NCBI GenBank assembly: GCA_038106185.1
Contig: JAYODE010000008.1
Coordinates: 34,548 to 98,547, forward strand
Length of the DNA: 64,000 nt
Direction: 5' to 3'
DNA from: UBA4582 sp038106185
GTDB lineage: Bacteria; Pseudomonadota; Gammaproteobacteria; Pseudomonadales; Azotimanducaceae
This document shows positions 1 through 7,999 of this stretch, piece after piece. The position numbers and the translations under genes are program-made. A model generated the notes under the pieces. It searched no databases and was not told the origin of the DNA. It saw nothing but the letters and a program-made list of their open reading frames with translations. The stretch's first letter is position 1, and every line of letters begins with the position of its first letter.

Positions 1-88
1 GTTGATGCAGGTCAAGACGCTCGATGCCTTAGCACGTAACGCTTGAAATTAGTCTTAATTCAACGGTATCAACAAAAGGATAAACTCT

Positions 89-691
89 ATGGCATCTATG
101 ATTAAGTTACCGTTCAATTTAAAGCCGAGTCAGGTGTTAGCAGCAGGCTCAACGGCGATGGGGCGTATGGCCCTGCTTGTCGGACTCTTGCTGCTTAATG
201 CCTGCGCGACAACGCCCCATAGTGAGTATGTCGAGGACGTGGATTTCTCGCAATATCGAAGTTTTGCCTGGGTTGCGAAAGCGGCACAGGAAGTAGAGGA
301 TCCGATTCTGGATAGTGAAATTATGGAGGAGCGCGTGCGGCGGGCGGCTGTGAGTGCCTTGATCGCGCGAGGTTATGTCGAAGACCCGGCAAACCCGGAT
401 ATGCTGGTCACCTATCACACCACCAGTAAGGACAGGATACGCGCAATAGGCTATGACATAGGGCTTGGCTACCATAGCTATGATAATTTTTGGCGGCATT
501 CGATACATTTTGCGACACCCGATGTTGAATCCTACGAAGAAGCCGTGTTGATTATTGATCTGGTCGACAGAGCCCAGGATCGTTTGATTTGGCGTGGCTG
601 GCGCACCTCAGTGCTGACCCAGAGGAATTTTTCTGACCAGCAAGTGGGACGTATGGTCGATCAGATTATTGTGGGCTTTCCACCACAATAG
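89..691 (+). CDS. DUF4136-type lipoprotein
   Basis: Probable outer-membrane or periplasmic lipoprotein of unknown function. A hydrophobic stretch ends in the lipobox LLNAC with Cys39, which should be lipidated after signal peptidase II cleavage. The body has the DUF4136 pattern: an opening 'VDFSQYRSFAW' strand, then '...VRRAAVSALIARGY' and a C-terminal 'LIWRGWRTSVL' strand. The 200-residue length fits the family. The ATG at 89 follows AAGGA, but 38 residues before the Cys is long, so the ATG at 158 (Met24) may be the real start. A strong terminator follows at 735-758, so it is probably a single-gene transcript. The family assignment is from memory of the motif pattern; molecular function is unknown. 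Confidence 0.75.
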   Translation: MASMIKLPFNLKPSQVLAAGSTAMGRMALLVGLLLLNACATTPHSEYVEDVDFSQYRSFAWVAKAAQEVEDPILDSEIMEERVRRAAVSALIARGYVEDPANPDMLVTYHTTSKDRIRAIGYDIGLGYHSYDNFWRHSIHFATPDVESYEEAVLIIDLVDRAQDRLIWRGWRTSVLTQRNFSDQQVGRMVDQIIVGFPPQ

Positions 692-734
692 GCGCGTAGC
701 TCAAGACAGGTTGTCTTTCTTTTTTTTGATTTGA

Positions 735-758
735 ACCCCGCTGATGCGGGGTTTTTTT
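735..758 (+). terminator. Rho-independent terminator after the DUF4136 gene
   Basis: Perfect 7-bp stem ACCCCGC (735-741) / GCGGGGT (746-752) with a 4-nt TGAT loop, followed by a run of T to 758. It lies 45 bases after the stop codon at 691. Confidence 0.9.
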
Positions 759-868
759 GATGTGCACGCGGGATAGATTTCGCGAAAAAGCCCATGGCCC
801 TTGATATGCATCAGGATCGCTGGGTGGATTGGCTTGATAATGGGTGCCCCAGTAGGCGTCACCAGACT

Positions 869-886
869 GATATCAAGGAGGATATC
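869..886 (+). promoter_or_regulatory. Shine-Dalgarno sequence inside a GATATC hairpin
   Basis: The very strong ribosome-binding site AAGGAG (875-880) lies exactly between two copies of the self-complementary hexamer GATATC (869-874 and 881-886), two bases before the ATG of the small heat-shock gene. On RNA the hexamers can pair and leave the AAGGAG in a 6-nt loop. Whether this modulates translation, for instance with temperature, is inference. It does not look like a classical ROSE or fourU element. Confidence 0.4.
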
Positions 887-888
887 TT

Positions 889-1377
889 ATGGCAAATCCA
901 GTACTAAAATCAGAGTCCAAAAAAGCGGTACAAGCCCCAGCAGTACGTCGATACCCCTCGACCTTTGATATGTTTGACCGGTTGTTTGATGAGGATTTTC
1001 CATCCTTATGGTCGAGAAAACTGATGCCCTTTCGCGAGCTCATGCAGTTCGAAAGTAAGATGCCCATCGTCGATGTCATTGAGCGTGATGACCAGATCAT
1101 TGTTCGTGCCGAGATTCCCGGTGTCGACAAAAAAGATTTGGAAGTGACCATGTCAAATCACTCGCTGACGATCAAGGGTGAAAAGAGTAAGGTCGAAGTC
1201 GATGAGAGCGATGAGTACTATCGCAAGGAAATCGTCGAAGGCAAATTTTCGCGAACCGTTGCGCTGCCGGCAGCCGCAGGTGCGGAAGTCGTCTCTGCGA
1301 AGTTTAAGAACGGTTTACTGGAAGTGTTCATCAAGAAATCTGAAGAGGAAAAACGTCACCAGATTAAAATCGAATAA
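889..1377 (+). CDS. Small heat-shock protein, Hsp20/alpha-crystallin family
   Basis: ATP-independent holdase chaperone that binds unfolding proteins in the cytoplasm. The alpha-crystallin domain spans about residues 55-155. It contains the family signatures 'AEIPGVDKKDLEV', 'LTIKGEK', 'EGKFSRTVALP' and 'AKFKNGLLEVFI'. The 162-residue length is normal for the class. The C-terminus 'HQIKIE' lacks a clear I-x-I tail motif, so oligomer assembly may differ from the E. coli Ibp type. The start is fixed by the strong AAGGAG site at 875-880. It appears monocistronic; a tandem-repeat block follows at 1409. Confidence 0.93.
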   Translation: MANPVLKSESKKAVQAPAVRRYPSTFDMFDRLFDEDFPSLWSRKLMPFRELMQFESKMPIVDVIERDDQIIVRAEIPGVDKKDLEVTMSNHSLTIKGEKSKVEVDESDEYYRKEIVEGKFSRTVALPAAAGAEVVSAKFKNGLLEVFIKKSEEEKRHQIKIE

Positions 1378-1408
1378 TGTGAATCTGGTAGGCCACCTCG
1401 GACCTGTT

Positions 1409-1535
1409 GATATGAGCAGGTTTGATATAAGCAAGTTGATATAAGCAAGTTGATATAAGCAAGTTGGTATAAGCAAGTTGATATAAGCAAGTCGATATAA
1501 GCAAGTTGGCACGAGCAAGCTGGCACGAGTAAGCC
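1409..1535. repeat. 14-bp tandem array, about nine units
   Basis: Consensus unit GATATAAGCAAGTT. Units start at 1409, 1424 (after one extra T), 1438, 1452, 1466, 1480, 1494, 1508 and 1522. The central copies are nearly identical and the outer ones decay: ...ATGAGCAGG... on the left and GGCACGAGCAAGCT on the right. It begins 31 bases after the hsp20 stop. No gene is apparent in the 560-base stretch 1378-1937, and the open frames seen there are repeat translations. Confidence 0.95.
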
Positions 1536-1802
1536 TCCGGACTTTAAGTGCGAGACTTGTGACTCAGTGATTCAGAGACGTAACACGCTAAGTCGAATAG
1601 TCGTTAAAAAAAGCCGCTATAGATAAGGCTACTTGAAACGGCTATTCGATTTTCATTTCACGGCGTGATAACTGTTTCTGTCTTCGGCATCAGGTGGCTG
1701 GTAGTCACACGCCTGGTGCTCAAAGTGAACGGCAGCCTTGCGGCAACTAGACTGCTCAATACTGATTCTCCTCCTGGATGAATGATCCCACTTTTCAGCC
1801 TT

Positions 1803-1853
1803 TTGCATTTGTCGGCCTTCTACATTTGTCGGCCTTCTGCATTTGTCGGCCTT
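1803..1853. repeat. 17-bp tandem array, three units
   Basis: Three units of CTGCATTTGTCGGCCTT (1803-1819, 1820-1836, 1837-1853), differing at one to two positions, in the same gene-free interval as the 14-bp array at 1409. No relation in sequence to that array. Confidence 0.9.
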
Positions 1854-1937
1854 ATACAACAGTGAGCGACCAGCCGCTTCACCTTGACCTGACTGTCGCT
1901 GATCTGTCATGTTAGTCGAAAGACTCGACAGGAGCAG

Positions 1938-2510
1938 ATGATGTCACGACTCACCAGACGCAGTTACGCAGAATTTACCGAAGAAGAAAAAGTGCTGTTT
2001 GACAAGATTGCGCAAGGTCGCAAGGGTGTGGTTGATGGCCATATCGGCGGGCCATTCGATGTCTGGGTGCTGAGTCCGGAGATGGGCAACCGGCTGAATG
2101 GCCTCGGTGGAATGTTCCGGTTTCGAACGGTTGTTGACCGACGTTATATTGAACTTGCCATCCTGATGGTCGGTGCTGATTGGCAGGCGCAGTTTGAGTG
2201 GTATGCTCACGAACCTATGGCGCGGCAGGCGGGTCTGCCGGACTCTGTTATCGCGGCCGTTAAGGCTCGAGAATTACCGGTATTTGATGATGCGGGAGAC
2301 CAGCTGACCTATGCGGTTTGCTATGAGTTGCAGACTCGCCGTCATGTCAGTGATGAGACCTTTCAGGCAGCCGTTACATTGTTTGGTGAACGGGGTGTCG
2401 CCGAGATTATCAATGTCGCGGGCTTTTACACCATGGTCTGCATGTCGTTGAATACCTTTGAAGTGGATTTGCCCGAAGGTGCTGAGTACCCTTTTCCTCG
2501 AAGCACTTAA
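1938..2510 (+). CDS. Carboxymuconolactone-decarboxylase/AhpD-fold protein
   Basis: Small all-alpha protein of the CMD-like superfamily. The characteristic core is 'RYIELAILMVGADWQAQFEWYAHEPMARQAGLP', followed by 'AVKARELP' and 'RHVSDETFQAAVTLFG...EIINVAGFYTMV'. The CxxC redox pair of AhpD is absent, so a peroxidase-reductant role is unlikely. Members without CxxC are usually unannotated decarboxylase-like proteins in catabolic regions. Two adjacent ATGs (1938 and 1941) follow AGGAG. The second has the better spacing and would give 189 residues. It converges on the SDR gene at 2607, with a hairpin between them. The substrate cannot be inferred. Confidence 0.8.
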   Translation: MMSRLTRRSYAEFTEEEKVLFDKIAQGRKGVVDGHIGGPFDVWVLSPEMGNRLNGLGGMFRFRTVVDRRYIELAILMVGADWQAQFEWYAHEPMARQAGLPDSVIAAVKARELPVFDDAGDQLTYAVCYELQTRRHVSDETFQAAVTLFGERGVAEIINVAGFYTMVCMSLNTFEVDLPEGAEYPFPRST

Positions 2511-2544
2511 ATACGCGATGCCTCAACGAGTAGCTACGTTCGTA

Positions 2545-2579
2545 TCCCACAACACCTGCGAGCTACAGGCGCTGTGGGA
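2545..2579. terminator. Hairpin between convergent genes
   Basis: TCCCACA (2545-2551) pairs with TGTGGGA (2573-2579), with further pairing of CCTG with CAGG inside. It sits between the convergent genes ending at 2510 and 2607. It has no T tract on either side, so termination is inferred from position only. Confidence 0.45.
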
Positions 2580-2606
2580 CACTTGGCACTGATCGGCATT
2601 GGTGCA

Positions 2607-3401
2607 TTAACGGGCGTAGGTTGCGCCGCCGTCACAGGTGATAACCTCTCCAACGGTATAGGCACCGGCTCGTGAACTGAGAAAGATCGCCAGCCCGGCA
2701 ATGTCTTCCATCGTGCCTACTCGACCCCGCGGGTTGCCCTTGCCAACGCTGCTCCAGTCAATGTCAGTATCACCGCCACCGCCGACGCCGGTACTCAGCA
2801 TCCAGGTTGGAAAGGGGCCCGGTGCTATGGCGTTGCAAATAATATGCTGTTTAGTCAGGTGCGCCGCCAGCACGCGAGTCAAGTGATGAACCGCCGCCTT
2901 GGATGGGCCATAGGAGAAGGTCTCGAAAGCCGGCGTCTTTAGGCCGTCGATAGAGCCGATATTAATCACTCGAGCCGGATCCTCGGCTGTCCCAGACTGT
3001 CGAAGCAGAGGCAGCAGTTTCTGAGTCAGAAAGAACACCCCTTTGACATTCGTGTCCATGACCTTGTCCCAACCGACCTCGGGAAATTCATCGAGACTTG
3101 CACCCCAAGAGACGCCGGCGTTGTTCACCAGTATATCGAGTTGCGACTCACGGCTGGCAAGATCCCGAGCAAATGCCTGAATGCTGTCGACTTCCGCCAG
3201 ATTAGCCGGCATTGAGATGCACTCACCACCAAATTGCGCCATGAGACGTTGGGCAGTGGCGTTGCAGGCATCAGCCTTACGTGAGCTGATATAGACTTTG
3301 GCACCATGGGCTAAAAATCCAGCGGCGATCATCTCGCCAATGCCCCGTGAGCCGCCTGTGACCAGAGCAACTTTGCCCTGGATAGAAAATAGATCCTGCA
3401 T
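2607..3401 (-). CDS. Short-chain dehydrogenase/reductase (SDR), 264 aa
   Basis: Classical cytosolic NAD(P)H-dependent oxidoreductase. The cofactor motif TGGSRGIG spans residues 15-22, NNAG is at about 93-96, and the catalytic triad is Ser150, Tyr164 and Lys168 (YGPSK). The C-terminal 'ITCDGG' is typical. The Arg after the glycine motif and the 'SSRKADAC' loop suggest NADP(H) preference, which is inference. The overall pattern resembles bacterial gluconate 5-dehydrogenase/3-oxoacyl-reductase-like SDRs. The start has a good GGGGAG seven bases upstream. It is transcribed towards the CMD-like gene and not obviously in an operon. The substrate is unknown. Confidence 0.88.
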   Translation of the reverse strand: MQDLFSIQGKVALVTGGSRGIGEMIAAGFLAHGAKVYISSRKADACNATAQRLMAQFGGECISMPANLAEVDSIQAFARDLASRESQLDILVNNAGVSWGASLDEFPEVGWDKVMDTNVKGVFFLTQKLLPLLRQSGTAEDPARVINIGSIDGLKTPAFETFSYGPSKAAVHHLTRVLAAHLTKQHIICNAIAPGPFPTWMLSTGVGGGGDTDIDWSSVGKGNPRGRVGTMEDIAGLAIFLSSRAGAYTVGEVITCDGGATYAR

Positions 3402-3525
3402 CTGTCAACTCCCCTTGAATGAAAGAATACGGCATTAAATCAAACTGCAAGCCAAAAGGGCACAGCTGATAGGCGGTTGCCTGGTTTGACGGCGGAATGA
3501 ATCACGTCTTTTATCGACCCTTATT

Positions 3526-4131
3526 TCAGGACGCGACTGCTTGTTGTGCATAGCGCTGCTGCCAGCGGTACCAGCCGTAACCGATAATCAGGATATAGAT
3601 CAAAAACAGTAAGGCGGTGAAATACAGTGCTCTGTCCAGGTACAGGTAGATAGAGACACCGTCGATCAGAAGCCAGTAGGCCCAGTTTTCGAGGACCTTC
3701 TGGGTCACCATATAGGTTGCTGCGATGCTGGCCCAGGTAGTGAAGGCGTCAATATAAGGTAACTGCGCATTCGTATAATGCGTGAGGATCATGCCTGAGG
3801 CACCACTCAGCACCAATACGGCGCCAATAATCAATCCATGACGCGACCGAGACCAGCGCTGTATTCTCAGTTGCTGGTCGTCGGCATGGATCCGCTGCCA
3901 TTGCCACCAGCCATAAATGGCCATGAACAGGTAAAACACCTGAAGCGCTGACTCCATATAGAGTTGCACTTGCCAGAACAGGTAGAGAAAAATCAGAGTT
4001 GAAAAAAAAGCGGCATGCCAGCAATAAAGGTTTTCTTTGACTGCGAGCAAAAGGTAAAGCACGGCCAAGGCGACCGCGATGAGTTCGAGGCCGCTATTTT
4101 GCAGCAATTGTTCCAGCAGGGTTTGCAGCAT
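3526..4131 (-). CDS. pnuT: PnuC-family permease, probable thiamine transporter PnuT
   Basis: Inner-membrane vitamin facilitator of the PnuC family: about 200 residues, 7-8 hydrophobic segments and the family's W-rich core ('AIYGWWQWQR', 'WASIAATYMVTQKVLENWAYWLLIDGVSIYLY'). PnuC relatives carry nicotinamide riboside, riboflavin or thiamine. This one is the last gene of an operon headed by a TPP riboswitch, which points to thiamine (PnuT). Its ATG directly abuts the stop codon of the upstream thiamine-binding gene, so translation is probably coupled. The PnuC fold is clear; the thiamine assignment rests on the operon. Confidence 0.85.
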   Translation of the reverse strand: MLQTLLEQLLQNSGLELIAVALAVLYLLLAVKENLYCWHAAFFSTLIFLYLFWQVQLYMESALQVFYLFMAIYGWWQWQRIHADDQQLRIQRWSRSRHGLIIGAVLVLSGASGMILTHYTNAQLPYIDAFTTWASIAATYMVTQKVLENWAYWLLIDGVSIYLYLDRALYFTALLFLIYILIIGYGWYRWQQRYAQQAVAS

Positions 4132-4410
4132 CTACAGTTCCCTCAGCCCCTGACGATCGCCAGCAAGAAACTTGATCGCGAACACACCCTCGCCCCAATG
4201 TTGCCAGCTGTAGCGAATCTCGACCTTGAGCAGATCCATGATGAGATCGAAGTCGCCAAACAATTGTGTGCTTAGGTCGTTGCGTCGAACAGTAACAGCC
4301 GGATAGTTGCTGATTCTTCGAATGAAGTCGGCCACCGCGGGTACGTAGTCATCTGCCAGAGGATACAGGCTGATATCAATTGAACTCAGTAGCTGCTGCG
4401 AATCACTCAT
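4132..4410 (-). CDS. YkoF-like thiamine/HMP-binding protein, 92 aa
   Basis: Small protein of the thiamine-binding (MTH1187/YkoF-like) fold. Visible family features are 'IDISLYPLADDYVPAVADFIRR' followed by 'LSTQLFGDFDLIMDLL', which matches the beta-alpha-beta core and the 'STQ-FGDYD' ligand loop. No signal peptide is seen, so it probably acts in the cytoplasm, binding thiamine or its pyrimidine moiety after import. It overlaps the receptor stop by four bases (ATGA) and abuts pnuT. A single YkoF-like half is present, so it probably dimerises. Family identification is from recalled motifs and is supported by the riboswitch. Confidence 0.75.
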   Translation of the reverse strand: MSDSQQLLSSIDISLYPLADDYVPAVADFIRRISNYPAVTVRRNDLSTQLFGDFDLIMDLLKVEIRYSWQHWGEGVFAIKFLAGDRQGLREL

Positions 4411-6521
4411 AACTCGTACCCAATATCAATACCTATCATGCGGGGTTCGCCATATTGAACATAAGGCTCGGTAATGTACCCCTTTCTAGGGTCGTTACCA
4501 AAGCTGCCAAATCCACGGATAGTATAATCTTTGTTGGTCAAATTCCGGCCCCACAGACTCAGCCGCCAGCTGCGCTGAATATAGCTGACATTACCGTTTA
4601 AGAGCCTATAGGCTGTACTTTTCAGGCTGTGTCTGTCCGAAAAATAGAACTCGTCCTTGCCGTCCAGAGAAACACGGATATGCCAGGGTCCATTATCGAT
4701 GTTGGCGCCCAGGTTAAAGGTATAAGAGGGTGCCTGGGCCTGATCTCGGCCAGCAAGATTGTCCCCTGCCTCGTTCACGAACTCGTCGAATCTGGCTTGC
4801 AGAAGACCTATATTGGCAAACAGGGTGAGCTTGTCAGTAGCCAACCAGCGACTTTCCAGTTCCAGGCCGCGATTGGTGCCGTGGGCGGCGTTCCCCAGAT
4901 ATTCTACGAACTCAGTACTGTTGTTGGCTCTGACCCGTAGCTGTGAACTCTTGACCTGTTGGTCTCGGCGCTGATCATAAAAGACAGCGGCTTTCAGTTG
5001 CAGAGTGTCTTCGGCAAGACTGAGCTTGGCGCCCAGTTCCCATTCGATCAGGTACTCAGCCTTGAATTGACGCAGGTCAGCATCAAGTGAGCCATCTGTG
5101 TTGAAGCCGCCGGCTTTATAACCCCGCGACAGGCTCAGATACAGCATTTTCCGCTCGTATGGAAAGTACTGCAGCGCAAGTCGTCCGCCCCAGAAGGTCT
5201 CCTGCGGATCAAAGGTGACAGCTCGAGAGTCAGAGTAGCTGGCGTTTCGTCGTTCGACCCGCAGGCCAGTGCTTAGCTGCCACTGCTCGCTAAACGCTGT
5301 ATCCAGTTGAGTAAACATCGCAAGGTTGCTGAAGTCGAATTCGCTTTGAAAGTCTGAGTCATAGGTATAGACGCGGGTCAGGTCTTCCTGGGTTCGCAGC
5401 GAGTAGATACCGCCCGTCCAATCAGTGCTGAGCTGACCTGTCTGGATGGGCGCTTTTGAGATGATTCGTGCCTCAAGGCTTTGCGTGTTGCGAGATCGAA
5501 GATAGTTGTCAAAGGAACTGTAGCCGTCTGGGTGAATGCCGACGAAGGTCCAGTCCTCGTCATAACCGTACTCGCTGTCAGTATTGGCCATGCTGGCCAG
5601 TAACTGCAGGTCGACAGTTGCCAATTGGAGAGTGCTGTCTATGGCCAGGGAAGTGGATTCCAGACGGTCATGGCCTGGCTGATCAGACAAGGTGGTACGG
5701 GAGTTATCCAGAGTAAAGGCATCATAACCATCATCAATTCTGGTGCTCGCCAGAGTCAGTAGCATCTTCCAGCGGTTCTGCGACTCAGGCGCGGAGATCA
5801 GTTGCAACTTGCCTCTCAGGCTGGTCTCGTCTCTTTGGTTGACATCATCCCGGTTGAGGAAACGGTTGGTATAGTAGCCGTCACTTTGATGAGTCTCTGC
5901 CGCCAGGCGAAAGCTGCTGAGTGCGGTGATAGGTCCCGTGGCGGTGAAACCCAGGGTTTGATGGGCATAGTCACCGAGACTCGCCTTCAGGCTGCTGGCG
6001 TATTCGGATTCCGGGTCTTTGGTTTTAATATTGATCAAGCCGGCCAGCGCATTGGCACCATACCGAGTGCCCTGTGGCCCGCGCAGGACTTCGATCTGAT
6101 CTATGTCCATCATGGTCGCCACGGAACCGGCGCCACTATAGTCGACGTTGTCTATCAGCAGGCCCACCGAAGGATTGATGGGCTCAACGAATTGGCTGCG
6201 TTCGCCGATACCGCGAATCTGAAAGAAACGGCTGCGGCCGGTGCCCCCGGAAACATTGAAATTTGGAATGCTATTGATGACTTCCTCGAAATGCTGAGCC
6301 GCCCTGTCTCGAACCAAGTCGCTGGATAGGACGCTGATGCTGGCCGGAAAATCACCTTCTGTAATGCCGCGATAATCGGCAGTAATGATAATTTCCTCAA
6401 GCTCAGCACTTTTTACCGCCAAGGCTAAAAATCCGTAGCAGAACAGGGTGACGAGACCAGTGAGCAGGCGTCTCGGGCCGAAAGGGTCAGTTGCAAGGGT
6501 CTTGCGGTGCGTGCTGAACAT
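4407..6521 (-). CDS. TonB-dependent outer-membrane receptor, probable thiamine uptake
   Basis: Outer-membrane beta-barrel importer energised by TonB-ExbBD. It has a signal peptide ending near 'ALAVKSAE', then a TonB-box-like 'LEEIIITA', a plug domain ('...IRGIGERSQF', 'DQIEVLRGPQGTRYGANALAGLINIKTKDP') and a long barrel ending in the aromatic-rich 'RNLTNKDY...GIDIGYEL'. An upstream ATG at 6536 exists, but only the ATG at 6519-6521 has a Shine-Dalgarno (GGAG, spacing six). That start gives 704 residues. The TPP riboswitch immediately upstream and the YkoF/PnuT genes downstream imply thiamine or a thiamine precursor as substrate. Receptor class is certain; substrate is inferred from regulation. 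Confidence 0.92.
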   Translation of the reverse strand: MFSTHRKTLATDPFGPRRLLTGLVTLFCYGFLALAVKSAELEEIIITADYRGITEGDFPASISVLSSDLVRDRAAQHFEEVINSIPNFNVSGGTGRSRFFQIRGIGERSQFVEPINPSVGLLIDNVDYSGAGSVATMMDIDQIEVLRGPQGTRYGANALAGLINIKTKDPESEYASSLKASLGDYAHQTLGFTATGPITALSSFRLAAETHQSDGYYTNRFLNRDDVNQRDETSLRGKLQLISAPESQNRWKMLLTLASTRIDDGYDAFTLDNSRTTLSDQPGHDRLESTSLAIDSTLQLATVDLQLLASMANTDSEYGYDEDWTFVGIHPDGYSSFDNYLRSRNTQSLEARIISKAPIQTGQLSTDWTGGIYSLRTQEDLTRVYTYDSDFQSEFDFSNLAMFTQLDTAFSEQWQLSTGLRVERRNASYSDSRAVTFDPQETFWGGRLALQYFPYERKMLYLSLSRGYKAGGFNTDGSLDADLRQFKAEYLIEWELGAKLSLAEDTLQLKAAVFYDQRRDQQVKSSQLRVRANNSTEFVEYLGNAAHGTNRGLELESRWLATDKLTLFANIGLLQARFDEFVNEAGDNLAGRDQAQAPSYTFNLGANIDNGPWHIRVSLDGKDEFYFSDRHSLKSTAYRLLNGNVSYIQRSWRLSLWGRNLTNKDYTIRGFGSFGNDPRKGYITEPYVQYGEPRMIGIDIGYEL

Positions 6522-6551
6522 GAGTCTCTCCAACATTAACGTAAGAGACCC
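6522..6551 (-). promoter_or_regulatory. RBS-sequestering hairpin, riboswitch expression platform
   Basis: On the minus strand GGGTCTCT (6544-6551) can pair over eight positions, one of them G-U, with AGAGACTC (6522-6529). This buries part of the GGAG ribosome site (6528-6531) immediately before the receptor ATG. It lies 40 bases after the TPP aptamer, so translational control by the riboswitch is a reasonable inference. Confidence 0.5.
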
Positions 6552-6589
6552 GGTATCAATAAGACGTCTGGTGAGATGTGTGATGCACC

Positions 6590-6677
6590 TTTTCCTACGC
6601 CGGTATTAACCGGATCAGGTTCTAGGGTTTACCGCTCAGGCGGATTCTCAGGCTATGCCACCCCTAAGGAACGGGGT
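6590..6677 (-). promoter_or_regulatory. TPP (THI-box) riboswitch aptamer
   Basis: Read on the minus strand the element contains the diagnostic conserved blocks in order: a G-rich entry (GGGGTGGC), CTGAGA, a short variable stem, ACCCTAGAACCTGATC, then TAATACCGGCGTAGGAA. The P1 stem is TTCCT (6667-6671) with AGGAA (6592-6596). It binds thiamine pyrophosphate and represses downstream genes when vitamin is abundant. It controls the receptor/YkoF-like/PnuT operon. Confidence 0.95.
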
Positions 6678-6757
6678 GAGTATACGGCTTTTCGAAGGAG
6701 GATTCAGTGCTAATTTGGCGCCGGTTACCACATTTATCGACTTTTAATGGCGCCAGA

Positions 6758-7996
6758 TTATGCCGAGGCTTGAGCCAACAGCTGTGCAAAGTCGATAGGT
6801 TGGTTGATGTCGAGATGTCGCTCGATGGGCGGCATAGGGTATTTCAGGCCAGAGGCACAGTTGAACAGCAGGACTCGCTCATCTTTGCCGATACGGCCGG
6901 TGGCAATTTCCTGGGCCAGGGCGGCCGCTGTGGCAGCGCCTTCAGGGCACAGCAGCAAACCATCCTGTCGAGCAACCCGAGCTTGCATATCGAGAATGGC
7001 ATCGTCATCTACGGCGCAGGCAAATCCCCCGCTTTGACGAACCGCGTCAAGAATCAGGAAGTCGCCGATCGCCGCGGGGACTCGAATGCCGGCCGCCTGG
7101 GTATGGGCATTGGTCCAGAGCTCGGCGTGGGAACGACCTTCTTCAAAAGCCTTGACGATAGGCGCGCAACCACTGGCCTGAACCGCGACCATTCTTGGCC
7201 GTTTCGAACCAATCCAACCTATGGCCTCAAGCTCATCAAAAGCCTTCCACATACCGATCAGGCCGGTGCCGCCGCCAGTCGGGTAAAGAATGACATCAGG
7301 CAGCTGCCAGTGCAGTTGTTCTGCCAACTCTAGTCCCATCGTCTTTTTTCCCTCGATGCGATAGGGCTCTTTCAGTGTCGAGACATCAAACCACTGCATA
7401 TCGGCCTTGCCGGCAGCAACAATCTTGCCGCAGTCGTTGATCAGACCATTGACTTTCCAGACATGAGCACCCTGAAAGCTGATCTCGTTGACATTGACCT
7501 GTGGCGTATCGTCGGGACAAAAGATAAAGCTTTCGATGCCGGCGCGACTGCCGTAGGCGGCCAGGGCTGCCCCGGCATTGCCGTTGGTCGGCATGGCCAT
7601 TCTGGTCACGCCCAGTTCCTTCGCCATGGATACGGCGAGCGCGACCCCCCGTGCTTTGAAAGACCCGGTAGGCAAACGGCCCTCGTCCTTGATCATGACA
7701 CAGGACATGCCCAATTGACGTTGCAGAGAGGGGGACTCCAGGATAGGTGTCATCACCTCACCCAATCGAACGATGTTGTCATCCTGGCGCACGGGTAAAA
7801 ACTCTCTGTAGCGCCATAGTTCTGGCGCTCGCGACTGCAAAGTTTCCTTATTGATTGATCGGGCCAGAGCATCCAGGTCGTAACGGACCAGCAAAGGCTT
7901 GCCTGCATCAGACAGGTTGTGTAAGCGATCTGGCGCGTAAGACTTGCCGGTCTCGCTGCATTCAAGGTGGGTCACAAAGGTATTGGTGGCAGACAT
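6758..7996 (-). CDS. Threonine synthase-like PLP enzyme
   Basis: Fold-type II pyridoxal-phosphate enzyme closest to threonine synthase, which converts O-phosphohomoserine to threonine. PLP-binding Lys114 sits in 'PTGSFKARG', the phosphate-cup loop is 'PTGGGTGLIGMW', and 'TNGNAGAALAAYG' is the Asn-containing cofactor loop. The 412-residue length matches the single-domain ThrC type. It lies three bases after the amidase stop, at the end of a four-gene minus-strand cluster with amidase, MFS exporter and dienelactone hydrolase. That is an unusual place for a core amino-acid gene, so a related beta-elimination role on another substrate is possible. No thrA or thrB is in the window. Confidence 0.8.
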   Translation of the reverse strand: MSATNTFVTHLECSETGKSYAPDRLHNLSDAGKPLLVRYDLDALARSINKETLQSRAPELWRYREFLPVRQDDNIVRLGEVMTPILESPSLQRQLGMSCVMIKDEGRLPTGSFKARGVALAVSMAKELGVTRMAMPTNGNAGAALAAYGSRAGIESFIFCPDDTPQVNVNEISFQGAHVWKVNGLINDCGKIVAAGKADMQWFDVSTLKEPYRIEGKKTMGLELAEQLHWQLPDVILYPTGGGTGLIGMWKAFDELEAIGWIGSKRPRMVAVQASGCAPIVKAFEEGRSHAELWTNAHTQAAGIRVPAAIGDFLILDAVRQSGGFACAVDDDAILDMQARVARQDGLLLCPEGAATAAALAQEIATGRIGKDERVLLFNCASGLKYPMPPIERHLDINQPIDFAQLLAQASA

Positions 7997-7999
7997 TAA

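Noticed and set aside
1..46. Possible 3' end of an upstream gene (frame ending in TGA at 44-46)
   Set aside because: Fifteen codons only, with no recognisable motif; cannot be separated from chance.
820..868. Sigma-32 promoter before hsp20
   Set aside because: CTTGATA and CCCCA-like pieces occur, but with wrong spacing.
1315..1518. Minus-strand open frame rich in LAYINLLIPTCLY
   Set aside because: Translation of the 14-bp array; no RBS and no homology.
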